NCBI RefSeq assembly: GCF_014203715.1
Contig: NZ_JACHJP010000001.1
Coordinates: 1,466,432 to 1,530,431, forward strand
Length of the DNA: 64,000 bases
Source: Streptosporangium saharense
GTDB lineage: Bacteria; Actinomycetota; Actinomycetes; Streptosporangiales; Streptosporangiaceae
Direction: 5' to 3'
The notes under the pieces are model-generated. The model ran no database searches. It had not been told where the DNA came from and saw nothing but the letters and a program-made list of their open reading frames with translations. Position 1 is the stretch's first letter. Each line of letters starts with the position of its first letter. Position numbers and translations under genes: made by a program. Shown piece after piece: positions 41,581 through 50,554 of the stretch.

Positions 41581-42696
41581 ATGAAGATCGGCGTGCCTGC
41601 CGAGGTCAAGAACCACGAGTACCGCGTCGCCGCTACTCCGGCGGGCGTCCACGAGCTGGTACGACACGGCCACGACGTCTACGTGCAGCGCGGCGCGGGC
41701 CTTGGCTCGCACCTGCCCGACGAGGAGTACCTGTTCGCCGGAGCCAAGATCCTCGACACCGCTGACGAGGTGTGGGGCGAGACGGACATGATCCTCAAGG
41801 TCAAGGAGCCGATCGCCGAGGAGTATCACCGCATGCGCCCCGGGCAGGTGCTCTTCACCTACCTCCACCTGGCCGCGGGCCCCGAGTGCACCGACGCCCT
41901 GCTGAAGCAGCAGGTCACCGGCATCGCCTACGAGACCGTCCAGGTCAACGGCACCCTGCCGCTGCTCGCCCCGATGTCGGAGGTCGCGGGCCGCCTGGCA
42001 CCGCAGGTCGGCGCCTACAACCTCATGCGCTTCAACGGCGGCAGGGGCGTGCTGCCCGGTGGCGTGCCCGGCGTCGCTCCGGCCAAGGTCGTCGTCATCG
42101 GCGGCGGCGTCTCCGGCCTCAACGCCGCACAGATCGCGGTCGGCATGGGGGCCGACGTCACCGTCCTCGACCTCAACATCGACCGGCTGCGCTTCATCGA
42201 CGCCGTCTACCAGGGCCGTCTGAAGACCCTCGTCTCGACCTCCTACGCCATCGAGAAGGAGGTCCTGGAGGCCGACCTGGTCATCGGCGCCGTGCTGATC
42301 CCCGGGGCCAAGGCGCCGACCCTCGTCTCCAACGAACTGGTCTCCAGGATGAAGCCGGGCTCGGTCCTGGTGGACATCGCCATCGACCAGGGCGGCTGCT
42401 TCGAGGACTCCCGCCCGACGACCCACGCGGAGCCGACCTACCAGGTCCACAACTCGGTCTTCTACTGCGTGGCCAACATGCCAGGGTCGGTGGCCAACAC
42501 CTCCACCTACGCCCTGACCAACGCGACGCTGCCCTACGCGGTCAAGCTCGCGGGCCTCGGGTGGAAGTCGGCCCTCCAGCAGGACGTGGGCCTCGCCCTG
42601 GGCCTCAACACCCACGCGGGCCTGCTCACCAACGACCAGGTAGCCCAGGCCCTCGGCCTGCCGTACACCCCGGTCTCGCAGGTCATCGCCGACTGA
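41581..42696 (+). CDS. ald: Alanine dehydrogenase
   Basis: 371 residues, the family's usual length. Catalyses reversible conversion of L-alanine to pyruvate, ammonium and NADH. Catalytic residues are K75 in LKVKEP, H96 in YLHLAAG and the Asp in VDIAIDQGG. The Rossmann glycines are in [14 protein letters not shown]. The ATG at 41581 gives the standard N-terminus [17 protein letters not shown] pyruvate-producing transaminase gene lies 115 bp upstream. Confidence 0.97.
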   Translation: MKIGVPAEVKNHEYRVAATPAGVHELVRHGHDVYVQRGAGLGSHLPDEEYLFAGAKILDTADEVWGETDMILKVKEPIAEEYHRMRPGQVLFTYLHLAAGPECTDALLKQQVTGIAYETVQVNGTLPLLAPMSEVAGRLAPQVGAYNLMRFNGGRGVLPGGVPGVAPAKVVVIGGGVSGLNAAQIAVGMGADVTVLDLNIDRLRFIDAVYQGRLKTLVSTSYAIEKEVLEADLVIGAVLIPGAKAPTLVSNELVSRMKPGSVLVDIAIDQGGCFEDSRPTTHAEPTYQVHNSVFYCVANMPGSVANTSTYALTNATLPYAVKLAGLGWKSALQQDVGLALGLNTHAGLLTNDQVAQALGLPYTPVSQVIAD

Positions 42697-42752
42697 CCGT
42701 CTTTTCGCCGCGACCGTGCCCCGCGCTCCCGGCACGCGGGTCACGGCCCCCC

Positions 42753-43763
42753 TCACCGCGCTCCCGCCGTACGGCCGAGCCTGGCCCACAGCTCACGGGC
42801 CGTCACCAGGGCGGAGCCGACCTCGGCGGGTGAAGGCCAGGCCGGTCCACGGGGACGCGCGACCCCGGCCCTGACCGCCCCGAGGCGCTCGATGGCCTCC
42901 TGGGGCAGCCCGCTGCGGCCCGCGAGCCAGCCCGCCACGTCGGCGTGGTCACGCAACGACCTGGTGAGCAGGTCCCACGTGCCGAGGATCTCGGCCAGAT
43001 CGTCCGCCCGCAGCGGGACACCGCCCCGCCCGGCGACGGCCGAGGCCAGCTCGGCGCGGGCGGCCAGCTCGGGCTCGACGACCAGGTCCGACCCGCCCCG
43101 GGCCGGGGGCTCGCAGAAGAGAGGCCGCCGGGAGAGCAACGAGGCCACCTCGGCCGCGGCCCGCCGATGCCCGGTCTGCGCCGCCCTGCGCAGCCAGCGC
43201 AGCCCGCCCGGCAGGTCGTCGTCCTCGGCGATGAGCAGCAGGCCGAGGGTGAAGGCCCCTTCGGGATCGCCGCCCGCCGCGGCCCTGCCGAACCAGCGGC
43301 GCGCCGCAGGCACGTCACCGAGCTCCAGACATACGAACCCGGCCATCCGCTGGTCACCGGTACGGCCCGCCCCCGCGGCCCGCTCGAACCAGACGCGGGC
43401 CGCCCGCAGGTCGCCCCGCGCCAGCACGAGCCCGCCGAGCCGGGAGGCCGCCCCGGGATGACCCGTCCCCGCGGCCGGCAGGTAGCACGCCTCCGCGCCC
43501 TCGGGATCGCGGTTGGCCTGCAGGAACAGGCCGAGCTCGTAGGCCGCGCCCGTGTGGCCCCCACGGGCGGCCAGCTCCCACCAGCGCAGCGCCTCGTCCT
43601 CCTCGCCCCGGCCGTAGGCGAGGGAGCCCAGGTCATGGGCGGAGGTCAGATCGCCCCCGGAAGCGGCCTCACGGTGCCACCGCCTCGCGGCGTCGAGATC
43701 ACCGGCGTCCTCGCAGAGCAGCGCGCGCCGCCGGGCCGCCTCCGTGCCCTCCGGCCACCCCAC
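42753..43763 (-). CDS. Sel1-like repeat protein
   Basis: 336 residues, GTG start. At least five helical Sel1-type repeats (about residues 12-205) with the pattern AxxWxxxAAxxGxxxAxxxLGxL, each about 36 residues. It forms a superhelical protein-binding scaffold. The C-terminal third (about 215-336) has no repeat and no motif I know. Cytoplasmic, no signal peptide. Single gene; partner unknown. Confidence 0.88.
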   Translation of the reverse strand: MGWPEGTEAARRRALLCEDAGDLDAARRWHREAASGGDLTSAHDLGSLAYGRGEEDEALRWWELAARGGHTGAAYELGLFLQANRDPEGAEACYLPAAGTGHPGAASRLGGLVLARGDLRAARVWFERAAGAGRTGDQRMAGFVCLELGDVPAARRWFGRAAAGGDPEGAFTLGLLLIAEDDDLPGGLRWLRRAAQTGHRRAAAEVASLLSRRPLFCEPPARGGSDLVVEPELAARAELASAVAGRGGVPLRADDLAEILGTWDLLTRSLRDHADVAGWLAGRSGLPQEAIERLGAVRAGVARPRGPAWPSPAEVGSALVTARELWARLGRTAGAR

Positions 43764-43944
43764 GTCGTCCTCCTCGTGGCCCAGCGAACAGGGAGCACGT
43801 AACCATACGACGACGGGGTGTCACCGCGCCGGGCCTTCGGCTTTCCGGTTATTCACATTCGGGTGTCCGGCTTCCGGCGCCAATTCTTTTCGGACCGTGC
43901 CGATTTCGCTTTACGGCGGACTTGTCATTACACGCCAGTTTTTT
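43764..43944. other. 181-bp intergenic region
   Basis: No gene or clear repeat. It is more AT-rich than the surroundings, with runs of TTTTT near 43940, and may contain the promoter of the Sel1 gene on the minus strand. Confidence 0.4.
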
Positions 43945-44208
43945 TCAGAGCGCGCCGCTTCTGAGCACCGACATCCGCTCGAAATACTCCTCGGCGCCGA
44001 GCTCTCCTCTGGCGTACCGCTCGGCGAGAATCCGCTCGGCCGCCGCCGTCGTGCTCTCCTGCGGTGTCTGGACCGTCCGGCCGCTCCACGGCCCCAGGCC
44101 CCGCCGCCGCGCCCGCACCACCAGCGTCGCGACCCCGGCCCACACCAGCACCCAGAACAGCGGGAAAATCGGCCACCAGGGCGCGTGACCGACAGCGAGA
44201 ACGTTCAT
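43945..44208 (-). CDS. Small membrane protein with a SHOCT domain
   Basis: 87 residues. One transmembrane helix (about 12-32) after a short N-terminus, then a basic patch and a C-terminal SHOCT motif (ILAERYARGELGAEEYFERM). SHOCT tails are found at the ends of many small membrane proteins and bind nucleic acid or oligomerise. No assigned function. Confidence 0.85.
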   Translation of the reverse strand: MNVLAVGHAPWWPIFPLFWVLVWAGVATLVVRARRRGLGPWSGRTVQTPQESTTAAAERILAERYARGELGAEEYFERMSVLRSGAL

Positions 44209-44322
44209 CTCCTACCTCCTTCGACGCCTCCCACCCTCCCGCGCGCGAGGCCACGGGCCATCGCCCCCACGTCTCATCACGACGTACGGCACCGGGCGTA
44301 CCCGTGGCCGGGAGGCGTCAGG

Positions 44323-44931
44323 TCAGGAGCGCACGAAGACCGAGGTGTCCAGGGTGAAGCCGACCGGCTCCGGGAGGTGCACGGGCGACCCCATAGCGAC
44401 CCGGGTCGAGGTCAGGTAGGCCCCCTCCTTGGGGTCGCTGAGGACCGTCACGGTCGCCGGGCTGGCCACGGGGTCGATAACGACCATCACGGGAACCCCG
44501 CCTAGGGCGTAGATGCCGGGCTTCCTGTCGCGGTCGTCGTTGACACTGCCGGGCGAGACGATCTCGGCCACCATGATCAACCCGGACGACAGCAGCTCCC
44601 GCTCTCCCCAACGGGGGCAGTCGGGCGGGGCGAGCACGAAGTCGGGCTCAACGGGGTCGCGAGGCCCGTCGATGCAGACATCGACATTGCCCGTGTAGGC
44701 GTGCCAGCCGCGCTCCCTGACCAAGGGGTGCAGCTCGTAGGAAAGAAGTGTCGCGGTCCAGCCGTGCTCGGGGGTGCCCACCGGGCTCACTATGAGTCTC
44801 CCGTCGATGATCTCGGTACGAAGCCCGGGAAGCTGGGGGAGGGCCTCGAACAATTCGCGTGGCGTCCCGGGCAGGGGGTGGGACGCGGTTTCGGGAGTGG
44901 GCCTCAGAGTGGCGGGCCGTCGTGATGTCAT
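44323..44931 (-). CDS. Uma2-family restriction-endonuclease-like protein (DUF820)
   Basis: 202 residues from the ATG at 44931. The Uma2 core is present: EIIDGRLIVSP, VEPDFVLAPP and VMVVIDPV. The PD-(D/E)XK-like catalytic acids fall in PDFVLAP and AEIVSP. Uma2 proteins expand in copy number in actinomycetes and cyanobacteria, and their function is unresolved. It lies next to a response regulator gene on the same strand, 87 bp away. Confidence 0.9.
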   Translation of the reverse strand: MTSRRPATLRPTPETASHPLPGTPRELFEALPQLPGLRTEIIDGRLIVSPVGTPEHGWTATLLSYELHPLVRERGWHAYTGNVDVCIDGPRDPVEPDFVLAPPDCPRWGERELLSSGLIMVAEIVSPGSVNDDRDRKPGIYALGGVPVMVVIDPVASPATVTVLSDPKEGAYLTSTRVAMGSPVHLPEPVGFTLDTSVFVRS

Positions 44932-45017
44932 AAGCACGATTGTTTCCCTTCGTGTCCTTGAGAACACGCAGGGTATCGCCGACATGCCGTGCGGACACGG
45001 GTTTTCCCTGATCGGGC

Positions 45018-45665
45018 TCACAACCACCCCGGGCGGACCAGGCCCGACTCGTAGGCGATGACGACGAGCTGGGCGCGGTCGCGGGCGTGGAGTTTCATCA
45101 TGGCCCGGCTGACGTGGGTCTTGGCGGTCGCGGGGCTCATGAAGAGCCGCTGGGCGATCTCGTCGTTGGTCATCCCGGTCCCGACCAGGGTGAGGACTTC
45201 CCGCTCCCGCTCGGTCAGCAGGGAGAGGTCCTGGGAGGGGTGGGGCGCCTTGGCGCGGCTGGCGTACTCGGCGATCAGGCGGCGGGTCACCCCGGGCGAC
45301 AGCAGCGCGTCCCCGGCCGCGACGACGCGGACGGCCTGGATCAGCTCGGCGGGCTCGGTGTCCTTGACGAGGAACCCGCTGGCGCCGTTGCGCAGCGCCT
45401 CGAAGACGTACTCGTCCAGTTCGAAGGTGGTCAGGATGATGATCCTCGGCCCCGGGGGCATCTCCCTGGTCGCGGTCAGGCCGTCCATGCCGGGCATCCT
45501 GATGTCCATCAGCACCACGTCCGGCCGGTGTTCGGCGGCTAGGCGCAGCGCCTGGGCGCCGTCGGCCGCCTCCGCCACGACGGTCATCCCGGGCTGGGCG
45601 TCGAGCAGGGCGCGGAACCCGGCCCTGACCAGCGCCTGGTCGTCGGCGAGGACGATCTTGATCAT
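45018..45665 (-). CDS. NarL/LuxR-type response regulator
   Basis: 215 residues. The receiver domain has D8-D9, phosphoacceptor D54 in VLMDIRMPGM and K105 in GFLVKDTEP. The C-terminal LuxR helix-turn-helix has LLTEREREVLTLVGTGMTNDEIAQRL. The ATG at 45665 overlaps the histidine kinase stop by 4 bp (ATGA), so they are a cognate pair. Regulates unknown targets. Confidence 0.95.
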   Translation of the reverse strand: MIKIVLADDQALVRAGFRALLDAQPGMTVVAEAADGAQALRLAAEHRPDVVLMDIRMPGMDGLTATREMPPGPRIIILTTFELDEYVFEALRNGASGFLVKDTEPAELIQAVRVVAAGDALLSPGVTRRLIAEYASRAKAPHPSQDLSLLTEREREVLTLVGTGMTNDEIAQRLFMSPATAKTHVSRAMMKLHARDRAQLVVIAYESGLVRPGWL

Positions 45666-46804
45666 GCGGTTTCCTCCGGGATCGGCAGCCGCGCCTCGAC
45701 GCGGAAGCCCCGTCCGTGCGTGCCCGCGGTCAGGGTGCCGCCGAGGGCCGAGGCGCGTTCGCGCATGCCGGGAATGCCGTTTCCGCCGCCCAGGGATTCG
45801 GCGGCGCCGACCCCACCGGTGTCGGTGACCCGGATGAGCAGCTCGCGCGAGCCGTACCTCAGGAGAACCGTGACGGTCGAGCCGGGGGCGTGCCTGGCGG
45901 CGTTGGTGAGGGCCTCCTGGACGATGCGGTAGCCCGCCCGTTCGGTTCCCGGGGGCAGTGGCCTGACCCGGCCCTCGACCTTCCGTTCGATGGTCAGGCC
46001 GCCGTGCTCGGCGCGGCCGGTCAGCTCGTCGAGGCGGTCGAGCCCGGCCGTCGGGGAGCGGGGCGCGCCCTCGCGGAGCACGCTGATCACCGAGCGCATC
46101 TCGGTCAGCACGTCCTTGGAGGCGTGCTTGATCGTGGTGAGCGCGGTACGGGCCTGCTCGGGATGGTCGTCGATGAGGTGCAGCGCGGTCGAGGCCTGCA
46201 CGTGGATGAGGGAGATGTTGTGCGCGAGCACGTCGTGCAGCTCCTGGGCCATGGTCAGGCGCTCCTCGCTGGCCTGCCGTCGTGACTCCTCGGCCGCGAC
46301 CCGCTCCCGCTCGGCGAGCCGTTCGCGCCTGGCCCCGGTGTACTCCCCGGCCGCCAGCACCACGCCGACGAAGGCCGCCACGGCGAGGTTGTGGTACCAG
46401 GAGGGGATCGGCAGGTTGGCGAACCAGGACGCGTAGACCGAGAAGAAGGCGTACATCAGCCCCCCGGTCAGCCAGGCGGCCCTGCGGTGCCCCGAGGAGA
46501 CGGCGCTGTAGATCGCGATGACCGGGCTGGCGAAGACCGGGCCGTAGGAGTAGCCGAGGACGACGTACGCCCAGGTCACGACCTGTGTAGCGGCCAGGCA
46601 GAGGACGGGGTTGCGGTGCCGTACGGCCAGGGCGAGGGGGCCCGCGACCAGCAGCGCGTAACCGACGGCGTCCAGCGGGACCCGCATCAGGCCGGAGTTG
46701 TGCACCTGGTTCCACTGCGCGCCGGTGCTGCCCGCGACCTGGACGACGGCCACCAGGAGCGGGAGCAGGGGGAGGGACAGGCGGGTGACGCGCACGGTGT
46801 GCAC
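45662..46804 (-). CDS. Sensor histidine kinase of the HisKA_3 (DesK-like) type
   Basis: 380 residues, GTG start. Four to five transmembrane helices in residues 8-155. The dimerisation helix contains MAQELHDVLAHNIS (H190), followed by HATPase with RIVQEALTNAARHA and GNGIPGMRERA. It overlaps its response regulator. Direct repeats GTCAA at 46891 and 46900 upstream could be binding sites for that regulator; this is a guess. Confidence 0.93.
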   Translation of the reverse strand: MHTVRVTRLSLPLLPLLVAVVQVAGSTGAQWNQVHNSGLMRVPLDAVGYALLVAGPLALAVRHRNPVLCLAATQVVTWAYVVLGYSYGPVFASPVIAIYSAVSSGHRRAAWLTGGLMYAFFSVYASWFANLPIPSWYHNLAVAAFVGVVLAAGEYTGARRERLAERERVAAEESRRQASEERLTMAQELHDVLAHNISLIHVQASTALHLIDDHPEQARTALTTIKHASKDVLTEMRSVISVLREGAPRSPTAGLDRLDELTGRAEHGGLTIERKVEGRVRPLPPGTERAGYRIVQEALTNAARHAPGSTVTVLLRYGSRELLIRVTDTGGVGAAESLGGGNGIPGMRERASALGGTLTAGTHGRGFRVEARLPIPEETA

Positions 46805-46925
46805 TTTACGTCCAGGCCCTGACCTGCGCGTCCGCCCCCGGAGGCAGGCGTGGCTACGTCGCGGGGAGTAGGAGGGGGCTGACAGTTACGGTCAACTGAG
46901 TCAAGCTGGGCTGCGGGAGGCCAAC
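46805..46925. other. 121-bp divergent intergenic region between kinase and gamma-glutamyltransferase
   Basis: GTCAA occurs at 46891-46895 and again at 46900-46904 as a 9-bp-spaced direct repeat. CGGGAGG at about 46914 is the Shine-Dalgarno of ggt. No gene in the region. Confidence 0.45.
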
Positions 46926-48692
46926 ATGATCGGTCGAGGCTCAGCCGTGCTCGCCGCCGCGATTCTGGCGGGAAGCTCCGTCCTTCTCGTACGGCCCGCC
47001 GCCGCGGCTCCACCGGGGCCGGGACAGCAACAGCAGCAGGAGAAACGACCCGTCGCCGAGGGATACGGTGGCGCGGTCGCGACCGTGGACCTGGACGCCA
47101 GCAAGGCCGCGCTCGGCGTGCTGCGCAGGGGCGGCAACGCGATCGACGCCGCGGTCGCGGCCGCCGCCACGCTCGGCGTCACCGAGCCCTACTCCGCGGG
47201 ACTCGCCGGGGGCGGCTACATCGTCTACTACGACGCCCGCCACCGCAGGGTCCACACGATCGACGGCAGGGAGACCGCGCCGAAGGCGATGAGACCCACC
47301 TCGCTTGAGGGCATCCCGTTCGACGACGCGGTGACCAGCGGCCTGTCCGCCGGGGTCCCCGGCAGCGTCGCGCAGTGGGAGCTTGCCCTGAGGCGGTTCG
47401 GCACGCTCTCCCTCGGCGAGGCGCTCAAGCCCGCGATCGAGGTCGCCTCGCGGGGGTTCACGGTCGACCAGACCTTCCACGACCAGACGGCGTCGAACGC
47501 CGCCCGTTTCAAGGACCTCACCTCGACCGCGAAGCTGTACCTCCCCGGGGGCGCCCTGCCCGCGGTCGGCTCGACCTTCCGCAACCCCGAGCTCGCCGAC
47601 ACCTACCGGCAACTCGGCAGACGCGGCGGCTCCTGGCTGTACGGCGGGCGCCTCGGCGCCGAGATCGTGGCCACCGTCAAACGGCCACCGGTCACCCCGG
47701 GCTCGACCAGGACCGTACGGCCCGGCCTGATGGAACTGTCCGACCTGGCCGCCTACCGGGCGGTCGAGCGTGCGCCGACCAGGGTCACCTACGAGGACAA
47801 CGACGTCTACGGCATGCCGCCCGCCTCCTCCGGCGGCTCGACGGTCGGGGAGGCGCTCAACATCCTGCAGGCGCTGCCCAGGGTCGGCGTGCACGAGTAT
47901 CTGGAGGCCTCGAAGCTGGCCTTCGCCGACCGGGGCAAGTATGTCGGCGACATCCCCGGGGTGCCGCTGCGGCAGCTGCTGTCGGAGGGGTTCGCCAAGG
48001 AGCGCGCCTGCCTGGTCGGGGAGCGGGCGATCCCCGCCCCGGCCGCGCCCGGTGACCCGGACGGCTCCTACGGGCCGTGCCGTGCCGTACCCCCGGAGAG
48101 TCAGAAGCCGACGCCCGCGGAGGGGCCGGAGACCACGCACCTGGTGGTGGCCGACCGGTGGGGGAACGTCGTGGCCTACAACATCACCATCGAGTCCACC
48201 GGCGGCAACGGCATCGTCGTCCCGGGACGCGGGTTCCTGCTCAACAACGAGCTGACCGACTTCACCTTCGGCCCGGCCCCCGGCGACCCCAACCTGCCGG
48301 GTCCCGGCAAGCGGCCCCGCTCGTCCATGGCGCCGACGATCGTGCTGAAGAACGGCGAGCCGCTGCTCGCGGTCGGTTCGCCGGGCGGTTCGACGATCAT
48401 CACGACCGTGCTACAGATCCTGGTCAACCGCTGGGACTTCGGCATGACGCTGCCCCAGGCGCTGGCCGCGCCGCGCGCCACCCAGCGCAACACCGCCCAG
48501 ACCCAGGCGGAGCAGGGCTTCATCGACCGCTACGGCCCCGAGCTGACGGCCAGGGGGCACAGCCTCGTGCTGAACCCGGAGATCGGCGCGGCCACCGGCC
48601 TTGAGTTCCTCGGCGGCGGCAGGGTCCAGGCCGTGGCGGAGCCGGTCAGGAGGGGCGGCGGCAGCGCGCTGGTGGTGAGCGGACACCGCTGA
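46926..48692 (+). CDS. ggt: Gamma-glutamyltransferase, exported
   Basis: 588 residues. N-terminal signal sequence (about 1-28, hydrophobic core LAAAILAGSSVLLV, then AAA). The precursor self-cleaves before the nucleophile Thr403 in ETTHLVVADRWGN, giving the large and small subunits. Other landmarks are NAIDAAVAAAATLGVTEPYSAGLAGGG in the large subunit and SSMAPTIV and GSPGGS in the small. Hydrolyses or transpeptidates gamma-glutamyl compounds such as glutathione or mycothiol-like thiols outside the cell. Single gene, ending at a hairpin. Confidence 0.94.
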   Translation: MIGRGSAVLAAAILAGSSVLLVRPAAAAPPGPGQQQQQEKRPVAEGYGGAVATVDLDASKAALGVLRRGGNAIDAAVAAAATLGVTEPYSAGLAGGGYIVYYDARHRRVHTIDGRETAPKAMRPTSLEGIPFDDAVTSGLSAGVPGSVAQWELALRRFGTLSLGEALKPAIEVASRGFTVDQTFHDQTASNAARFKDLTSTAKLYLPGGALPAVGSTFRNPELADTYRQLGRRGGSWLYGGRLGAEIVATVKRPPVTPGSTRTVRPGLMELSDLAAYRAVERAPTRVTYEDNDVYGMPPASSGGSTVGEALNILQALPRVGVHEYLEASKLAFADRGKYVGDIPGVPLRQLLSEGFAKERACLVGERAIPAPAAPGDPDGSYGPCRAVPPESQKPTPAEGPETTHLVVADRWGNVVAYNITIESTGGNGIVVPGRGFLLNNELTDFTFGPAPGDPNLPGPGKRPRSSMAPTIVLKNGEPLLAVGSPGGSTIITTVLQILVNRWDFGMTLPQALAAPRATQRNTAQTQAEQGFIDRYGPELTARGHSLVLNPEIGAATGLEFLGGGRVQAVAEPVRRGGGSALVVSGHR

Positions 48693-48721
48693 CGATCTCT
48701 CGGCCCCGGAGAACGCGAAAC

Positions 48722-48747
48722 GCGCCGACGGCGAGTGTCGTCGGCGC
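48722..48747. terminator. Hairpin between ggt and the small membrane-protein gene
   Basis: GCGCCGACG (48722-48730) and CGTCGGCGC (48739-48747) are perfect arms with an 8-nt loop, located between two convergent stops. Confidence 0.8.
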
Positions 48748-48761
48748 TTCGGACCCCTGCC

Positions 48762-48929
48762 CTAGCGGAACAGCAGGAAGGCCAGGACCGCCACGACCAG
48801 GACCCCGACCACGATCAGGATCGGCGTGAGCAGCGACCGCTTGGCGGGGGCGGCCTCGGGCTCGTTACGCTGGGCGAACGCCTTGAACTGCTGGGTGTTG
48901 CCCGCCGGGTCCATCTGAGGTTCAGACAT
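48762..48929 (-). CDS. Small single-pass membrane protein
   Basis: 55 residues from the ATG at 48929. A hydrophilic N-terminus (about 1-31) and one C-terminal helix (LLTPILIVVGVLVVAVLAFLL). A TAGAGT hexamer lies 7 nt upstream on the minus strand, so a leaderless transcript is likely. The open frame extends upstream without homology. Function unknown. Confidence 0.7.
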   Translation of the reverse strand: MSEPQMDPAGNTQQFKAFAQRNEPEAAPAKRSLLTPILIVVGVLVVAVLAFLLFR

Positions 48930-49051
48930 GGGGCTGACTCTAGCGACATCCATGACCGCGTCACTACCGGTTCATGTCACTTTCGTGGGCATGCATGGTG
49001 CTTGGGCGTTCAGTGGGCGGTGCTGAAGACAGGACCGCCGGGTCAGGCGGA

Positions 49052-49057
49052 TAGCGT
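49052..49057 (+). promoter_or_regulatory. -10 element (TAGCGT) of a leaderless SURF1 transcript
   Basis: TAGCGT lies 6 nt before the ATG at 49064, with no Shine-Dalgarno. Confidence 0.5.
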
Positions 49058-49063
49058 GGTGTC

Positions 49064-49825
49064 ATGCTCCGGACCCTGTTCTCTCCCCGCGCGCTGGTGC
49101 TTCACCTGCTCGCGATCGGAGCGCTCGTCGCGTGCGCGCTGCTCGGCCGCTGGCAGCTTGGGGTGTTCGAGGACTCGGGCAAGCCGCAGGCGGCACAGGA
49201 CCCCGCGCCGGTGGCCGTCGCGACCCTCACCCAGCCGGGCAGGCACATGACGAGCGACGCGGTCAGCCGCAGGGTCACGGCCTCGGGGACGTTCGACGCC
49301 TCCCGGCAACTGCTGGTCGCCGGGCGGGACGGTGGGGCGTGGCTGCTCACCGCCCTCGACCTCGGCGACGGGACCTCCGTTCCCGTCGTGCGGGGCTGGG
49401 TCTCCGGGGCGGACGACCCGGCCGTGGGGGCGGGCGCCGTACCAACCGGAACGGTGACCGTGACCGGGCGCCTGCGTCCCTCTGAGGCGACCGACAGTGT
49501 GCGGCGCGGGTCGGAGCGGCTGCCCGAGGGGCAGGTGCTGACCGTCTCGTCCGCGGAGCTGATCAATCTGTGGCGCGGGGTGAAGCTGCGTGACGGGTTC
49601 GTGGTCGCGGCCACCCAGAGCCCGGCCCCCGCGGTGGCGGTCAAACCGGTCGCCGTCGCACCCCCGACCGAGCCGGGCGGGTTCACCTGGCGCAACCTCG
49701 CCTACGCCGCCCAGTGGTGGATCTTCGGCCTCTTCGCGGTCTTCATGTGGTGGCACTTCCTGCGTGACATGGTGCGAAGCCGTACGGCGGGGCGGGAGCA
49801 CAAGCCCGAGCCCGCAGCGGCCTGA
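49064..49825 (+). CDS. SURF1-family cytochrome oxidase assembly protein
   Basis: 253 residues. Two transmembrane helices, near the N-terminus (about 12-30) and near the C-terminus (about 213-232), flank an extracytoplasmic domain. Landmarks are GRWQLGVF, the VSRRVTASGTFDA segment, VVRGWVSG and the terminal AYAAQWWIFGLFAV, which identify SURF1. Assists insertion of heme into aa3 oxidase. Preceded by a -10-like hexamer. Confidence 0.9.
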   Translation: MLRTLFSPRALVLHLLAIGALVACALLGRWQLGVFEDSGKPQAAQDPAPVAVATLTQPGRHMTSDAVSRRVTASGTFDASRQLLVAGRDGGAWLLTALDLGDGTSVPVVRGWVSGADDPAVGAGAVPTGTVTVTGRLRPSEATDSVRRGSERLPEGQVLTVSSAELINLWRGVKLRDGFVVAATQSPAPAVAVKPVAVAPPTEPGGFTWRNLAYAAQWWIFGLFAVFMWWHFLRDMVRSRTAGREHKPEPAAA

Positions 49826-49878
49826 GGCACGCGGAAGCCGACATATCGTTTAGTGTCCGAACTCCCAGACCGAGGTAG

Positions 49879-50190
49879 ATGACCGTGGAATCCGCCCTCA
49901 AGCCCTTCCGCATCCTGGCGTACGTCGTCGGCGTGATGCTGCTCGTCCTGGTCACGTGCATCGTGCTGAGGTACGGCTTTGACATCGACGGGCCGTCGAG
50001 GGTCGTCTCCCCGATCCACGGCTTCCTCTACATGATCTATCTCGTGGCCACCATGAACCTGGGCATGAAGGCCCGCTGGTCGTGGCCGTACATCGCCGGG
50101 GTGATGCTCGCGGGCACCATCCCGCTGCTGTCGTTCGTCTTCGAGCGCAGGGTCACCCGGCGGGTCGAGGCCGAACTGGCGACGGCCTGA
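49879..50190 (+). CDS. DUF3817 membrane protein
   Basis: 103 residues, three transmembrane helices. The segment VVSPIHGFLYMIYLVATMNL matches DUF3817, a family usually found near respiratory or purine genes in actinobacteria, function unknown. It follows SURF1 by 53 bp on the same strand and ends at a hairpin. Confidence 0.9.
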   Translation: MTVESALKPFRILAYVVGVMLLVLVTCIVLRYGFDIDGPSRVVSPIHGFLYMIYLVATMNLGMKARWSWPYIAGVMLAGTIPLLSFVFERRVTRRVEAELATA

Positions 50191-50205
50191 CCTCTGTGGC
50201 GGAGG

Positions 50206-50228
50206 GGGCCGCGGGAGCGCCGCGGCCC
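50206..50228. terminator. Perfect 9-bp hairpin between convergent DUF3817 and small membrane-protein genes
   Basis: GGGCCGCGG (50206-50214) pairs with CCGCGGCCC (50220-50228) around a 5-nt loop. Confidence 0.82.
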
Positions 50229-50241
50229 GTCCGGCGAGGGG

Positions 50242-50433
50242 TCAGCGTCCGATGCCGCGCTTGCGGGCGCGCTTGAGCCTGGCGCGCTGCGAGGGGTCGA
50301 GCATCAGATAGCCCACGATCGGGGCGGCGATGACACCCACGAGCACGAGCGTGAACAGCAGGTTGGGCAGGAACAGCCACGACAGGAACACCACCGCGCC
50401 TGCGCCGAGCAGATACTTCTGGACGGGCGACAT
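50242..50433 (-). CDS. Small membrane protein with basic C-terminal tail
   Basis: 63 residues from the ATG at 50433. Two hydrophobic helices (about 6-22 and 27-46) followed by a strongly basic tail (SQRARLKRARKRGIGR). The frame upstream reaches a TTG that I reject as start. Function unknown. Confidence 0.7.
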   Translation of the reverse strand: MSPVQKYLLGAGAVVFLSWLFLPNLLFTLVLVGVIAAPIVGYLMLDPSQRARLKRARKRGIGR

Positions 50434-50554
50434 CGTCAACTTCCTCCGAACGCGGAGCGCGCGCCCCGCCTGTCGTTCATTGTGCGTCTCCTGTCCAACG
50501 CGTGGGCGCCCTCCCGGGTTCCATCCGAGATATATCGTGTTGACCCGTCCTGGA

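Noticed and set aside
37727-41584. 1,285-codon plus-strand open frame
   Set aside because: It runs antisense to the ATPase and M20 peptidase genes and out of frame through the aminotransferase. The overlapping frames have recognisable families; this one has low-complexity Arg/Gly/Pro sequence.
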